Shown: positions 41,736 through 49,481 of the stretch, in pieces
Position numbering within the stretch: position 1 is the stretch's first letter
Layout of the letters: each line of letters begins with the position of its first letter
Assembly: GCA_017512745.1 (NCBI GenBank)
Contig: JAFWEV010000050.1
Coordinates: forward strand, 1 to 52,463
Origin: Oscillospiraceae bacterium
Lineage (GTDB): Bacteria > Bacillota > Clostridia > Oscillospirales > Ruminococcaceae
Reading direction: 5' to 3'
Length of the DNA: 52,463 nucleotides
Notes under the pieces: model-generated
Told to the model about the DNA's origin: nothing
Seen by the model: the letters and a program-made list of their open reading frames with translations, nothing else
Database searches by the model: none
Translations under genes and position numbers: made by a program

Positions 41736-42415
41736 TACGGACGTGCTGCCTTTGCCTCTTCAACAAACTTCTTTACGAGATCGAAATCCTTGTCCTGCGG
41801 TCTTCCGAACTCATCCAGTTTGCTCGTTCTGGTGAGAGAATCTACCGCAAAAGGCTTGACCTCCTCAATTGCTTTTCTGACATTGTCGGGTCCGAGTCCT
41901 CCTGCCAGGATAACAGGTCTCCTAACCTGCTCGACTATTTTCCTGCTTATGCTCCAGTCATGAGTGATTCCCGCTGCGCCGATCTCCGAAGCATTCTGCT
42001 TCACGGAGTCCAGGATCAGCCAGTCAGCATATTTTGAGTACTTCTTTGCAAGATCCAGCGCCTCCGGACCCGTCATGGGGATAGCCTGCATAACGATGAT
42101 TCCCGGCACTGCTCTGTGGATCTCATTGTACAGTTCTTTGCTTGTATACAGCCCGGGAAGTGTCAGATGACAGACATCGGGCTTTGTGAGTTTCAGGATC
42201 TCCAAAACCCTCTTCGCATCTTCTATGTACGGTATGAGCAGCTTGATCATCTTGTTGCCCACGGCATCATAGATAGCGTTGATCTGTTCGATAGAGCACA
42301 TGCTCGGAACACTCTCGTCTCCTCCAGTAAGAGATCCGATATTGTCCACTCCCAGTTCATAGCATTTCATTGCCTCTTCAACGGAAGAGATGCTGTAGAT
42401 TTGCGTCAATGCCAT
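41735..42415 (-). CDS. TrpF-like TIM-barrel protein without the catalytic Cys
   Basis: A 226-residue protein resembling phosphoribosylanthranilate isomerase. The C-terminal half matches: WLILDS (D136, the acid position), ITHDWS, then RPVILAGGLGPDNVRKAIEEVKPFAVD, the phosphate-binding loop. The N-terminal K-I-C-G-I-T with the catalytic Cys reads TQIYSIS, so Cys is lost. Anthranilate synthesis genes are absent. It sits between a PfkB kinase (overlap 1 bp) and three GCGN kinases, so it probably isomerises or binds a ribosyl-phosphate made in this cluster. Start is ATG 42415, 8 bp after AGGGAGG. Confidence 0.7.
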   Translation of the reverse strand: MALTQIYSISSVEEAMKCYELGVDNIGSLTGGDESVPSMCSIEQINAIYDAVGNKMIKLLIPYIEDAKRVLEILKLTKPDVCHLTLPGLYTSKELYNEIHRAVPGIIVMQAIPMTGPEALDLAKKYSKYADWLILDSVKQNASEIGAAGITHDWSISRKIVEQVRRPVILAGGLGPDNVRKAIEEVKPFAVDSLTRTSKLDEFGRPQDKDFDLVKKFVEEAKAARP

Positions 42416-42434
42416 ATTCATAACCTCCCTGCAA

Positions 42435-42465
42435 AGACAGCCGGTCAATATAGGACCCGCTGTCT
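42435..42465 (-). other. Intercistronic hairpin before the TrpF-like gene
   Basis: AGACAGC-C-GGTC (42435-42446) pairs with GACC-C-GCTGTCT (42454-42465) with one C-C mismatch and a 7-nt loop. It lies 4 bp upstream of the ribosome binding site, in the 71-bp gap, and has no T-run of terminator length. Confidence 0.65.
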
Positions 42466-42486
42466 GTTATATATCACTTTCCTTTT

Positions 42487-43437
42487 TTATGCCTCTGCTG
42501 CTGACTTCTTTGCGATCTCGAAGAGATTCTTTCTCATTTCCGGATTGATATCCGGGTACGGGCCGTACTGCATTACATTGTATCCTGCAACCGCATTGCC
42601 GATAGCTGCGATCTCCTTGACTGAATAACCCTCACAGAACGCCCACATGGCTGCCGCTGTTGAGGAATTACCGCATCCGGTCGGATCTATCTCCTGCTCA
42701 TGAGGGACAACATGCGTGATCGGCACAAATGCGACTTCATCTTTCGTCACCATATATGAGCCTTTGATTCCGTCTCTGTAGAAGCAGGGGACACCGAGCT
42801 CCTGGATGACCTTTATGGCTTCCTCTTCATTCTCTACTCCGAGATAATCAAAACTCTCCCTGTCATTGAATGAATAGATATCGCAGTACTTGATCGTATC
42901 GATAAACTCGTCATGGAAGCTTGAATCTCTCCATGGCGTGACTTCCCACATTATCTTGTATCCGTACTTTTCTCTGAGATCCGTGGCGAGGCTGTCTCCC
43001 ATCGAGTGTCTCCATCCGCCGAACAGATACAGTCCTTTGAGTCCGGGGAGGAATTTTTCTATATGCTCGATTGGGATGACCATCGGTCTCGATATATTTT
43101 TGGTATCCGTCGGAGTAAAAGTACCGTCATAGTTCAGCTGAACGGGAATATCCGAATAATCTCCGTTCGGGAAGTATTTCAGCAGTGTCTGCTGAGTGTG
43201 GGCTCCCTGTATGATAAGTCCCTCATCAGAGCACCCGTTGTCCTCCATCCACTTTCCGTGGTACTTCTTGTAGTCCTCGCCCATAACCGAGATGAAAAGG
43301 CTGGAATCTTCAAGCATCTTTAGTCCGGAGTAGGCATAGAATCCGCATCCGCCAAGCAGACCTGTGATCTTTCTGCCGTCAAGATACTCTATGTTATTAA
43401 CAAGAGTAGAACTTGTAACAATATATTTATAACCCAT
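42487..43437 (-). CDS. Divergent PfkB-fold protein C with GCGN in place of GAGD
   Basis: A 316-residue PfkB-like protein. It has a GLLGGCGFYAYSGLK segment (signature-1 position) and ends with DPTGCGNSSTAAAMWAFCEG, where the general base Asp is N257 (codon AAT). Length and the order of strands match ribokinases. It is closely related to the next two upstream genes and 9 bp downstream of one of them. It may be a pseudokinase, a kinase using another base, or a sugar-binding subunit of a complex. No membrane segment or signal peptide. Confidence 0.75.
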   Translation of the reverse strand: MGYKYIVTSSTLVNNIEYLDGRKITGLLGGCGFYAYSGLKMLEDSSLFISVMGEDYKKYHGKWMEDNGCSDEGLIIQGAHTQQTLLKYFPNGDYSDIPVQLNYDGTFTPTDTKNISRPMVIPIEHIEKFLPGLKGLYLFGGWRHSMGDSLATDLREKYGYKIMWEVTPWRDSSFHDEFIDTIKYCDIYSFNDRESFDYLGVENEEEAIKVIQELGVPCFYRDGIKGSYMVTKDEVAFVPITHVVPHEQEIDPTGCGNSSTAAAMWAFCEGYSVKEIAAIGNAVAGYNVMQYGPYPDINPEMRKNLFEIAKKSAAEA

Positions 43438-43446
43438 CTCAGTTCC

Positions 43447-44379
43447 TCACTTCCTGAATTTGATGACTAATTCTTCCATTAGTTTCTGTGCTTCGGCTCT
43501 GGTCTCGGCATCCATCTTGGGATACGGACCATACTGAAGAGCATTATACCCGGCACATATCGCCGCCCAGATGCATATCCTCAGCGGATCATATCCCTCA
43601 AAGAATGCCCACATTGCGGCGGCTGTGGAAATATTGCCGCACCCGGTCGGGTCCACTTCGTTGTCCCTGACTGATATCATGGGAACAAACGTGACCTCCC
43701 CCTTGTCTATAAAGTAAGCTCCGTCCTGCCCGACCCTGAAATAACACGGCTTCCCGAGTTTCTTCAGTTCTTCCACGGCGTCCGCATCAGTATTGACTCC
43801 GAAATACTTGTATGCTTCTTTGCGGTTAAGCGAGAAATAATCAACGATATCAAATATGTGTCCGAGATCATCCTGTCCATTCCCCAGGATCCTGTATGCC
43901 TGTGGGAATTCCCATCCTATCTTCAGTCCGTATTTATCCTTATATCCCTGCATGGTCCTGCAGTAGAGATGGTCCATATTTCCGCCGTAAAGATAGAGAC
44001 CCTTCATGCCATGGGCGACATATTTTTCTATTTCAGAGGCAACTATGAAATTTTCCGCCCAGCAGACTTTGTCGTATTCCTCTGTGAATATCGTTCCCTC
44101 TTCATATGTTCCGTCAGGAAGATACTTTACGTAGAAATATATACTGTTGTCAGTCCTGAACATAAGGCCGTCCCTTGAACAGTTGTTGCCGTCCCACCAT
44201 TCAGAGTAATATTCGTCAAAATCAGCCCCGACAGCCGCAATGAAAAGACAGTCATCCGTGCACAGTTTAAGGCCTGTGTATGCGAAGAACGATCCCCCGC
44301 CGATGATGCCTTTGAGCTCTGTCCCGTCAACGAATATTATGTCGTTCGGCATTGAATATCCTATAGCAGCATATTTCAT
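43447..44379 (-). CDS. Divergent PfkB-fold protein B with GCGN in place of GAGD
   Basis: A 310-residue relative of the adjacent PfkB-like proteins. GIIGGGSFFAYTGLK is the signature-1 position and DPTGCGNISTAAAMWAFFEG contains N249 instead of the catalytic Asp. KYLPDGTYEEG and YLYGGNMDHLY are shared with the downstream copy (KYFPNGDYSD, LYLFGGWRHSM). Start is ATG 44379 after GGAGGAAATGTGAG; the upstream gene's stop is one base before. It is part of the nine-gene operon. Confidence 0.75.
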   Translation of the reverse strand: MKYAAIGYSMPNDIIFVDGTELKGIIGGGSFFAYTGLKLCTDDCLFIAAVGADFDEYYSEWWDGNNCSRDGLMFRTDNSIYFYVKYLPDGTYEEGTIFTEEYDKVCWAENFIVASEIEKYVAHGMKGLYLYGGNMDHLYCRTMQGYKDKYGLKIGWEFPQAYRILGNGQDDLGHIFDIVDYFSLNRKEAYKYFGVNTDADAVEELKKLGKPCYFRVGQDGAYFIDKGEVTFVPMISVRDNEVDPTGCGNISTAAAMWAFFEGYDPLRICIWAAICAGYNALQYGPYPKMDAETRAEAQKLMEELVIKFRK

Positions 44380-44380
44380 C

Positions 44381-45343
44381 TCACATTTCCTCCGCTGAAA
44401 GAGATTCATGCCTCAGGCGTTTTGCGATCTCGGCACATTTTGCCACAGTTTCCGAGGAAAAATCGGTTATAAGACCTTCATGCGCAACATTCAGAGCAGC
44501 CGTGGCAGATCCTATACATGCAGCTGTCAGAGGATCCAGTCCTTCACAGACCGCCCAGAACGCGGCAGCTGTCGAGGAGTTACCGCATCCTGTGGAATCC
44601 TTCTGGCCGAAGTCATCGGCAAGTCCTGCTCTGTATACCCTGCCTCCGGAGATCATTTCGGCGCCGTCGGTTCCGTTTCTCAGGAAGATACTGCAGTTTG
44701 TAAATTCCTTGAAGAATTCTTCAGCATCGTACAGATCCTTTACCCCGTCTATCAGGTCCTTGCATTCAGTGAGATTCATGGAGAAGAAGTCAAGATTCCT
44801 GATGACCTCTTTTATTGTTTCGGTCGGTTCCATGTAGGATTTTCTGCCGAAATTCACAAGTTCGCATCCCGTTTTAAAACCGCATTCCCGGGCAAGCTTT
44901 TTGAATTGCTGATAGAACACTGTATCGACATGGGAATGTATCTCCCATCCCTTTATTTTTCCCTTATGAGCTTCTGCATACGGAGTGCAGCATTCCATTG
45001 TCGGAGTGCACCTACCGAGGTGTTCCTTGTTAAGACCGGTGCGGAATGATTCACCGTTGCTGGATGTATAAAACCCGTTCTCGTCATAAGTCAGTATGGA
45101 TCTGAAATCGTAATCATATGCAGGGGTTACACAGCATTCATTGATCCCGCTGTTTCTGAGCCATTCGCCGTAATTATCGAAAAAATCACAGCCGGCATAC
45201 CCGACAAATGCGCATGAATCAGTCCAGACCCTGTATCCCGACAGAGCATAGATCGCTCCGCCCCCGAGCCGGACATATGACTCGCCGGTATACTGATGTA
45301 TCTCATCTATGATCACATTACCGGAAACTATATATTCTGCCAT
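44381..45343 (-). CDS. Divergent PfkB-fold protein A with GCGN in place of GAGD
   Basis: A 320-residue member of the same set. The N-terminus is MAEYIVSGNVIIDEIHQ, with LGGGAIYALSGYR at signature 1, and DSTGCGNSSTAAAFWAVCEG near residues 249-268 has N255 where Asp is expected. It is the most divergent of the three (Cys-rich: CCVTPAY, MECCTPYAEA). Start is ATG 45343 after AGAGGAGTAACA. The same frame stays open upstream to 45649 inside the ribokinase gene, but that extension is a shadow. A hairpin precedes its ribosome binding site. Confidence 0.75.
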   Translation of the reverse strand: MAEYIVSGNVIIDEIHQYTGESYVRLGGGAIYALSGYRVWTDSCAFVGYAGCDFFDNYGEWLRNSGINECCVTPAYDYDFRSILTYDENGFYTSSNGESFRTGLNKEHLGRCTPTMECCTPYAEAHKGKIKGWEIHSHVDTVFYQQFKKLARECGFKTGCELVNFGRKSYMEPTETIKEVIRNLDFFSMNLTECKDLIDGVKDLYDAEEFFKEFTNCSIFLRNGTDGAEMISGGRVYRAGLADDFGQKDSTGCGNSSTAAAFWAVCEGLDPLTAACIGSATAALNVAHEGLITDFSSETVAKCAEIAKRLRHESLSAEEM

Positions 45344-45357
45344 TGTTACTCCTCTGT

Positions 45358-45383
45358 GATCCCGCAGAAGGATCTGCGGGATC
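45358..45383 (-). other. Intercistronic hairpin before PfkB-fold protein A
   Basis: Perfect 11-bp arms GATCCCGCAGA (45358-45368) and complement (45373-45383), 4-nt loop. No T-run; on the minus strand it is followed by ACAGAGGAGTAACA and the start codon, so it may block or stabilise rather than terminate. Confidence 0.7.
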
Positions 45384-45398
45384 GTATAGATAAGAATA

Positions 45399-46289
45399 TC
45401 AGAGCTGTGCGCTTTCCACTTCTTCGAGTGAAGGGATCGAGGGAGAGGCTCCCGGTCTTCCCACAGCAATAGCGGATGCCTTGCTTGCAAGTTCGAGTGT
45501 TTTTTCCATGGGTAATCCCTTGACCACGCCGGCAAGGAAGTATCCGGTAAATGTATCACCTGCAGCCGTCGTATCCACAACTTTGACCTTGAATATCGGA
45601 TGCCTGGCGACGATATTCTTATCCTTGAACATACACCCGTTTCCACCAAGCGTCAGCATGACGTGGGCGTTGGGATATTTTGTAAGAATGCTGTCACAAA
45701 TCTTCTCGGGTTCCGTCTCTCCTGAGATCTGGTTGCCTTCAACTTCATTGAGAATAAACCAGTCGACATATTTCATTTCATCCATAGAAGCGAGTTCCGC
45801 ACTCATTGGTGACGGGTTCAGTACGACCTGCATGCCCTTGTCATGAGCTGCCTTTATAGCGTACTGAACACATGTGGTCTCGTTCTGGAGAAGCAGGATA
45901 TCCCCTGCTTCGAATTCTGCCAGAGTCCTGTCAACATCAGCTTCCGTGATCCTGTAGTTCGATCCTGCGAAGAGGAGTATTGAATTCTGGCCGTTTTTGT
46001 CGACCTGAATAATGGCGTGTCCGTTCTTTGTGTCGTTGACCTGGTCGATGAACTGTGTATTGACTCCGTTCTCTTCCAGCGCTTCCTTAAGCGCCATCCC
46101 GTCAGAGCCGATCTTTCCGGCATGATAAACACATGCACCGGCTTTTGCACAGGCGATCGACTGATTCAGGCCTTTTCCGCCAAGATGCTCTTCAACAGAG
46201 GATGACGGGAGAGTCTCCCCGGGAGCAGCAACATGATCGACATGATAAACGAAGTCCAGGTTCAGAGAACCCATATCTAGAATCTTCAT
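45399..46289 (-). CDS. rbsK: Ribokinase
   Basis: A 296-residue ribokinase. The N-terminal GSLNLDFVYHVDHVAAPGET and LGGKGLNQSIACAKAG (signature 1) match RbsK, and DTTAAGDTFTGYF has catalytic D245. ASPSIPS near the end is typical. It phosphorylates ribose to ribose-5-phosphate, using the ribose made by the adjacent nucleoside hydrolases. It lies 23 bp downstream of the third hydrolase gene. There is no ribose transporter in the window. Confidence 0.88.
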   Translation of the reverse strand: MKILDMGSLNLDFVYHVDHVAAPGETLPSSSVEEHLGGKGLNQSIACAKAGACVYHAGKIGSDGMALKEALEENGVNTQFIDQVNDTKNGHAIIQVDKNGQNSILLFAGSNYRITEADVDRTLAEFEAGDILLLQNETTCVQYAIKAAHDKGMQVVLNPSPMSAELASMDEMKYVDWFILNEVEGNQISGETEPEKICDSILTKYPNAHVMLTLGGNGCMFKDKNIVARHPIFKVKVVDTTAAGDTFTGYFLAGVVKGLPMEKTLELASKASAIAVGRPGASPSIPSLEEVESAQL

Positions 46290-46312
46290 AATAATGTTTC
46301 TCCTTCTATAGA

Positions 46313-47278
46313 TTAATATGTGAACAGATCGCAGAGTATATCGCAGAACTTGAATCTGTCAGCATCAAAAGCAAAATAGCTGTTCGGAGTGATCAATCCC
46401 TCTCTGCGGTCGACGATCGTTTCGCCTTCGCCCACACCGTAGAACCCGAGATGTATCTCTACCGGCTGAACATCTTTGAGGACCGTGGGATCAATAAGAT
46501 AGCAGATACAGAGAGGATCGTGGACTGCTGCTGCATCGGGTTCCGCAAGCGGCTGGCCCAATGTGTGAGCAAGTATCCTGCCCTCAATAAGATCTGCGGC
46601 AAAGTTTGCCTCGAATGTTCCGATAGCCCTGAATCTCTCGCAGTCCTTCTTTGTAAGATATGCGGCATGCGTGGCATCAAGAGGTACCCATGTAACCTTT
46701 GCTCCGCAGGTCGCAACTATCTCCGCCGCCTCGGGATCAGCCCAGATATTGAACTCCGCACACGGAGTGCAGTTGGCTACTCTGTCGCCACCGCCCATAA
46801 TGACGATCTCTTCAATATTCTTAACGATCTCAGGTCTTATCCTTAGTGCATGACCGAGACTTGTCAGCGGACCTACTTCAACAAGTGTGACAGGCTCTTC
46901 GGCATGAAGCAGATAGTCAATGTAGAAGAGAGGTGCGGGAAGATCCTGCTCTTTGATCGTTGCTTTCTCAAGTTTGAGCTCGGGCTCATGCATGTGAACT
47001 TCCTTGCCGTCCTTCATAAGCGGTCTTATCGCAAGCGGCAGTCTGTCTTTGCAAAGGAATTTGGCCATCGGAGCCGCACATCCCCTGTAAACGGGAACTT
47101 CATCGCCCTTTCCCATCGCCTCTATAAGCCTGAGTGTATTCTCCGTGGTATGATCTATATCCAGGTTACCCCATGTGGAGCATATTGCCTCAACTTTCAA
47201 ATCTTTCGCAAGCAGCGCAGCCATAACTGCTACTGCATCATCGGAACCTGTATCGACATCAAGAATGATCTTTCTCAT
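46313..47278 (-). CDS. Nucleoside hydrolase 1
   Basis: A 321-residue inosine-uridine-type nucleoside hydrolase, which splits ribonucleosides into base and ribose using Ca2+. DVDTGSDDAVAV (residues 7-18) is the Ca2+/ribose-binding Asp cluster, VEVGPLTSLGHAL the ribose loop, and FNIWADPEAAEIV and AVHDPLCICYL (with the His/Asp pair) complete the site. Start is ATG 47278 after AAGGAG; the previous gene stops inside this site. It is the third of three tandem hydrolases. Base preference not deducible. Confidence 0.9.
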   Translation of the reverse strand: MRKIILDVDTGSDDAVAVMAALLAKDLKVEAICSTWGNLDIDHTTENTLRLIEAMGKGDEVPVYRGCAAPMAKFLCKDRLPLAIRPLMKDGKEVHMHEPELKLEKATIKEQDLPAPLFYIDYLLHAEEPVTLVEVGPLTSLGHALRIRPEIVKNIEEIVIMGGGDRVANCTPCAEFNIWADPEAAEIVATCGAKVTWVPLDATHAAYLTKKDCERFRAIGTFEANFAADLIEGRILAHTLGQPLAEPDAAAVHDPLCICYLIDPTVLKDVQPVEIHLGFYGVGEGETIVDRREGLITPNSYFAFDADRFKFCDILCDLFTY

Positions 47279-47279
47279 C

Positions 47280-48263
47280 TTATTCACTCCTTCCAAGATA
47301 TTCGCAGAGCATCGCCAGGAACTTGTCGTGGCTCGCCTTAACGGCAAATCTGCAGTTGAACTTATCCGGTATGCACCTTCTGTCTATGATCGTTTCGCCT
47401 TCATTATAGCCGTTCAGTGCGATATGAACATGTGCGTCCTCCACTTCAGTGAGGACCGATTCGTCGATCACCGAGCAGACTGCAAGCGCATCATGAATGG
47501 ATGAATTATCCTTGTCGCCGCCGACGGATTTTGATTCGAACTCGATCCTCTCTTCGCAGAGAGTTGCCGCAAAGTCTGCCGCCCATGTTCCCGTAGCTCT
47601 GAGCTCAGCGCAGTCCTTTCTGTTAAGAGCGCATGAGAGAGTTGCATCCAGCGGTATCCACAGGACGGGAGCACCGCACTGCTGAACTATCTCTGCGGCT
47701 TCCGGATCGTGCCAGATATTTGCCTCGGCGCTTGGAGAGATGTTCGCAACTTTGTCACCGCCGCCCATGATGACAATCTTTTCAATCTTATCGGCGATAT
47801 CCGGGGCGATGGAAAGAGCTTCTCCGAGGTTAGTAAGAGGTCCCACCGGAATGAGTGTCACCTTTTCAGTCTGTGCTCTGAGGAACTGTACATAGAATGT
47901 TACTGCATCGATCGGCTCTTCCTTCTTCTCAACCGGGTTCTCAAGGCCGGAAAGGCGCTTGTAATGGATATGGAGCTCATTGCCGTTCTCATCGACGACT
48001 TTAGACGATCTTCCCGTATCAACAGCTCCTCTGGGATACAGATATTTCACCATAGCGGTACCGCAGCCCTTGTATACGGGTACTTCCGCTCTGCCCAGCT
48101 TGTCCACAAGTCTGAGAGTATTTTCTGTTGTGTCCTCCACATCCAGATTTCCCCAAACAGTGCAGATCGCCAGGACATCAAGATCCGGACATCTGAGTGC
48201 TGTAGCAACGGCTACGGCATCATCCGATCCGGTATCAACATCCAAAATTACTCTAGTTGCCAT
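47280..48263 (-). CDS. Nucleoside hydrolase 2
   Basis: A 327-residue nucleoside hydrolase. DVDTGSDDAVAV (8-19), IPVGPLTNLGEAL, ANIWHDPEAAEIV, and SIHDALAVCSV contain the catalytic set. About half of the surface between these motifs differs from its neighbours, so it is a paralogue rather than a recent copy. ATG 48263 follows AAGGGAG; 14 bp separate it from hydrolase 3. Substrate unknown. Confidence 0.9.
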   Translation of the reverse strand: MATRVILDVDTGSDDAVAVATALRCPDLDVLAICTVWGNLDVEDTTENTLRLVDKLGRAEVPVYKGCGTAMVKYLYPRGAVDTGRSSKVVDENGNELHIHYKRLSGLENPVEKKEEPIDAVTFYVQFLRAQTEKVTLIPVGPLTNLGEALSIAPDIADKIEKIVIMGGGDKVANISPSAEANIWHDPEAAEIVQQCGAPVLWIPLDATLSCALNRKDCAELRATGTWAADFAATLCEERIEFESKSVGGDKDNSSIHDALAVCSVIDESVLTEVEDAHVHIALNGYNEGETIIDRRCIPDKFNCRFAVKASHDKFLAMLCEYLGRSE

Positions 48264-48277
48264 ATATTAATCTCCCT

Positions 48278-49294
48278 TCAAAAAATACTGATTTGTAATT
48301 CCCGGTCTTTCGCTTCTGACAGGACTCTGTAAATATAATCGTTGAAGAACTGCCTGTCGGCCTTCAGCGCAAATCGGCAGTTCGCGGCTTCTTTGTTTCT
48401 CGGTCTCTGGTCAAGGATCGTTTCACCGTATGCGAAGCCTCTTGATATATCCGTATGGACTGTGCAGAATCTAACATCGGTCAGGACTTCCGGATGGATT
48501 ATGGAGCAGAGCGCAAGAGCATCGTGAACTGCCGTCTCTTTAAGGTCGGACGGTTCTATCACCTGGTACGCATCTATCCTCTGTTTCAGGAGGTCCGCGA
48601 CCAGTACGGCAGGAGCTGTCCCCAGTTCTCTTATCCTTCGCTCATCTTCCTCATCGAACTTGGCAGTGGTCGTGGCATCGAGCGGGACCATAGTTATATC
48701 CGCTCCGGACTGAAGGACTATTTCCGCCGCCTCAGGATCGGCCCACACATTGAACTCTCCGGCTGCGGATTCGTTTCCGGTCTCATGTCCTCCACCCATA
48801 CAGAAAACCGCTCTGAGTTTTCCTATGATCCTCTCATCTGCCCTCATAGCAAGAGCAAGATTTGTCATGGGTCCTATGGACACATATGTTATTTCTCCGT
48901 CACTGCTCTCGAGAAGAGTATCAAGTATAAAGGAGACAGCGCTTTTTCTCTCCGCAGTGATAACCGGCTCGGGAAGCGGAAGATGGAACGGATGCTGATT
49001 GAATTCCTTCTTTGTCCCGTCACGGATCGGCAGTTTCTGAGCCTGGGGCACCCACGGCAGAAGTGTCGCGGCTATTGGGCGCTCGGCACCTCTGTAAACC
49101 CTGACCTTGCCCTGCATCCCGCAGCATTCCACCACTCTCAGCGAATTGTCTGTGGTGAGTTTGGCTTCGACATTTCCTCCGACTGTGCATATTCCGAGCA
49201 ATTCAAAATCGGGATCGAGCATAGCCATGCAGAGTGCTATGGCATCATCCGATCCCGTATCGACATCCATTATGATTTTTCTCTTTTCGGCCAT
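48278..49294 (-). CDS. Nucleoside hydrolase 3
   Basis: A 338-residue nucleoside hydrolase and the first gene of the operon. DVDTGSDDAIALC (10-22), VSIGPMTNLALAM, FNVWADPEAAEIV, and AVHDALALCSI carry the active-site residues. It has a longer C-terminal part than the other two. Start is ATG 49294, 6 bp after AAGGAG (49301-49306); the frame is open to 49315 but that lies in the promoter. Divergent from DUF89. Confidence 0.9.
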   Translation of the reverse strand: MAEKRKIIMDVDTGSDDAIALCMAMLDPDFELLGICTVGGNVEAKLTTDNSLRVVECCGMQGKVRVYRGAERPIAATLLPWVPQAQKLPIRDGTKKEFNQHPFHLPLPEPVITAERKSAVSFILDTLLESSDGEITYVSIGPMTNLALAMRADERIIGKLRAVFCMGGGHETGNESAAGEFNVWADPEAAEIVLQSGADITMVPLDATTTAKFDEEDERRIRELGTAPAVLVADLLKQRIDAYQVIEPSDLKETAVHDALALCSIIHPEVLTDVRFCTVHTDISRGFAYGETILDQRPRNKEAANCRFALKADRQFFNDYIYRVLSEAKDRELQISIF

Positions 49295-49313
49295 GTCCGG
49301 CTCCTTTTTTCGC

Positions 49314-49342
49314 ATATCTCTTCAAATACCATTTTGAGTCAA
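49314..49342 (-). promoter_or_regulatory. Candidate promoter of the nucleoside/kinase operon
   Basis: TTGACT (49337-49342), 17-bp spacer, AGATAT (49314-49319, a poor -10) on the minus strand. The leader would be only about 13 nt. Confidence 0.4.
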
Positions 49343-49367
49343 TAGCCCTGCAAAGTAAAGTCGGCAA

Positions 49368-49400
49368 AACTGTTTTTGGGAAAGTCACCAAAAAACAGTT
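49368..49400. promoter_or_regulatory. Inverted repeat in the divergent promoter region
   Basis: AACTGTTTTTGG (49368-49379) and CCAAAAAACAGTT (49388-49400), one-base difference in the A/T run, 8-bp centre. It lies between the divergent nucleoside hydrolase and DUF89 promoters and is a candidate operator. Confidence 0.55.
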
Positions 49401-49439
49401 CTTAAAATGTGCACTATGATTTTTGCTGTATATCTTGTA

Positions 49440-49448
49440 TGTTATAAT
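49440..49448 (+). promoter_or_regulatory. Extended -10 of the DUF89 gene
   Basis: TGTTATAAT (TGn plus consensus TATAAT) 33 bp before the start. No clear -35. Confidence 0.6.
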
Positions 49449-49481
49449 TATTTTTGAAATAACAACAAAGGAGTTTCATAT

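Noticed and set aside
45344..45649. N-terminal extension of PfkB-fold protein A
   Set aside because: The open frame runs back into the ribokinase gene, but the AGAGGAG site and the homologous N-terminus place the start at 45343.
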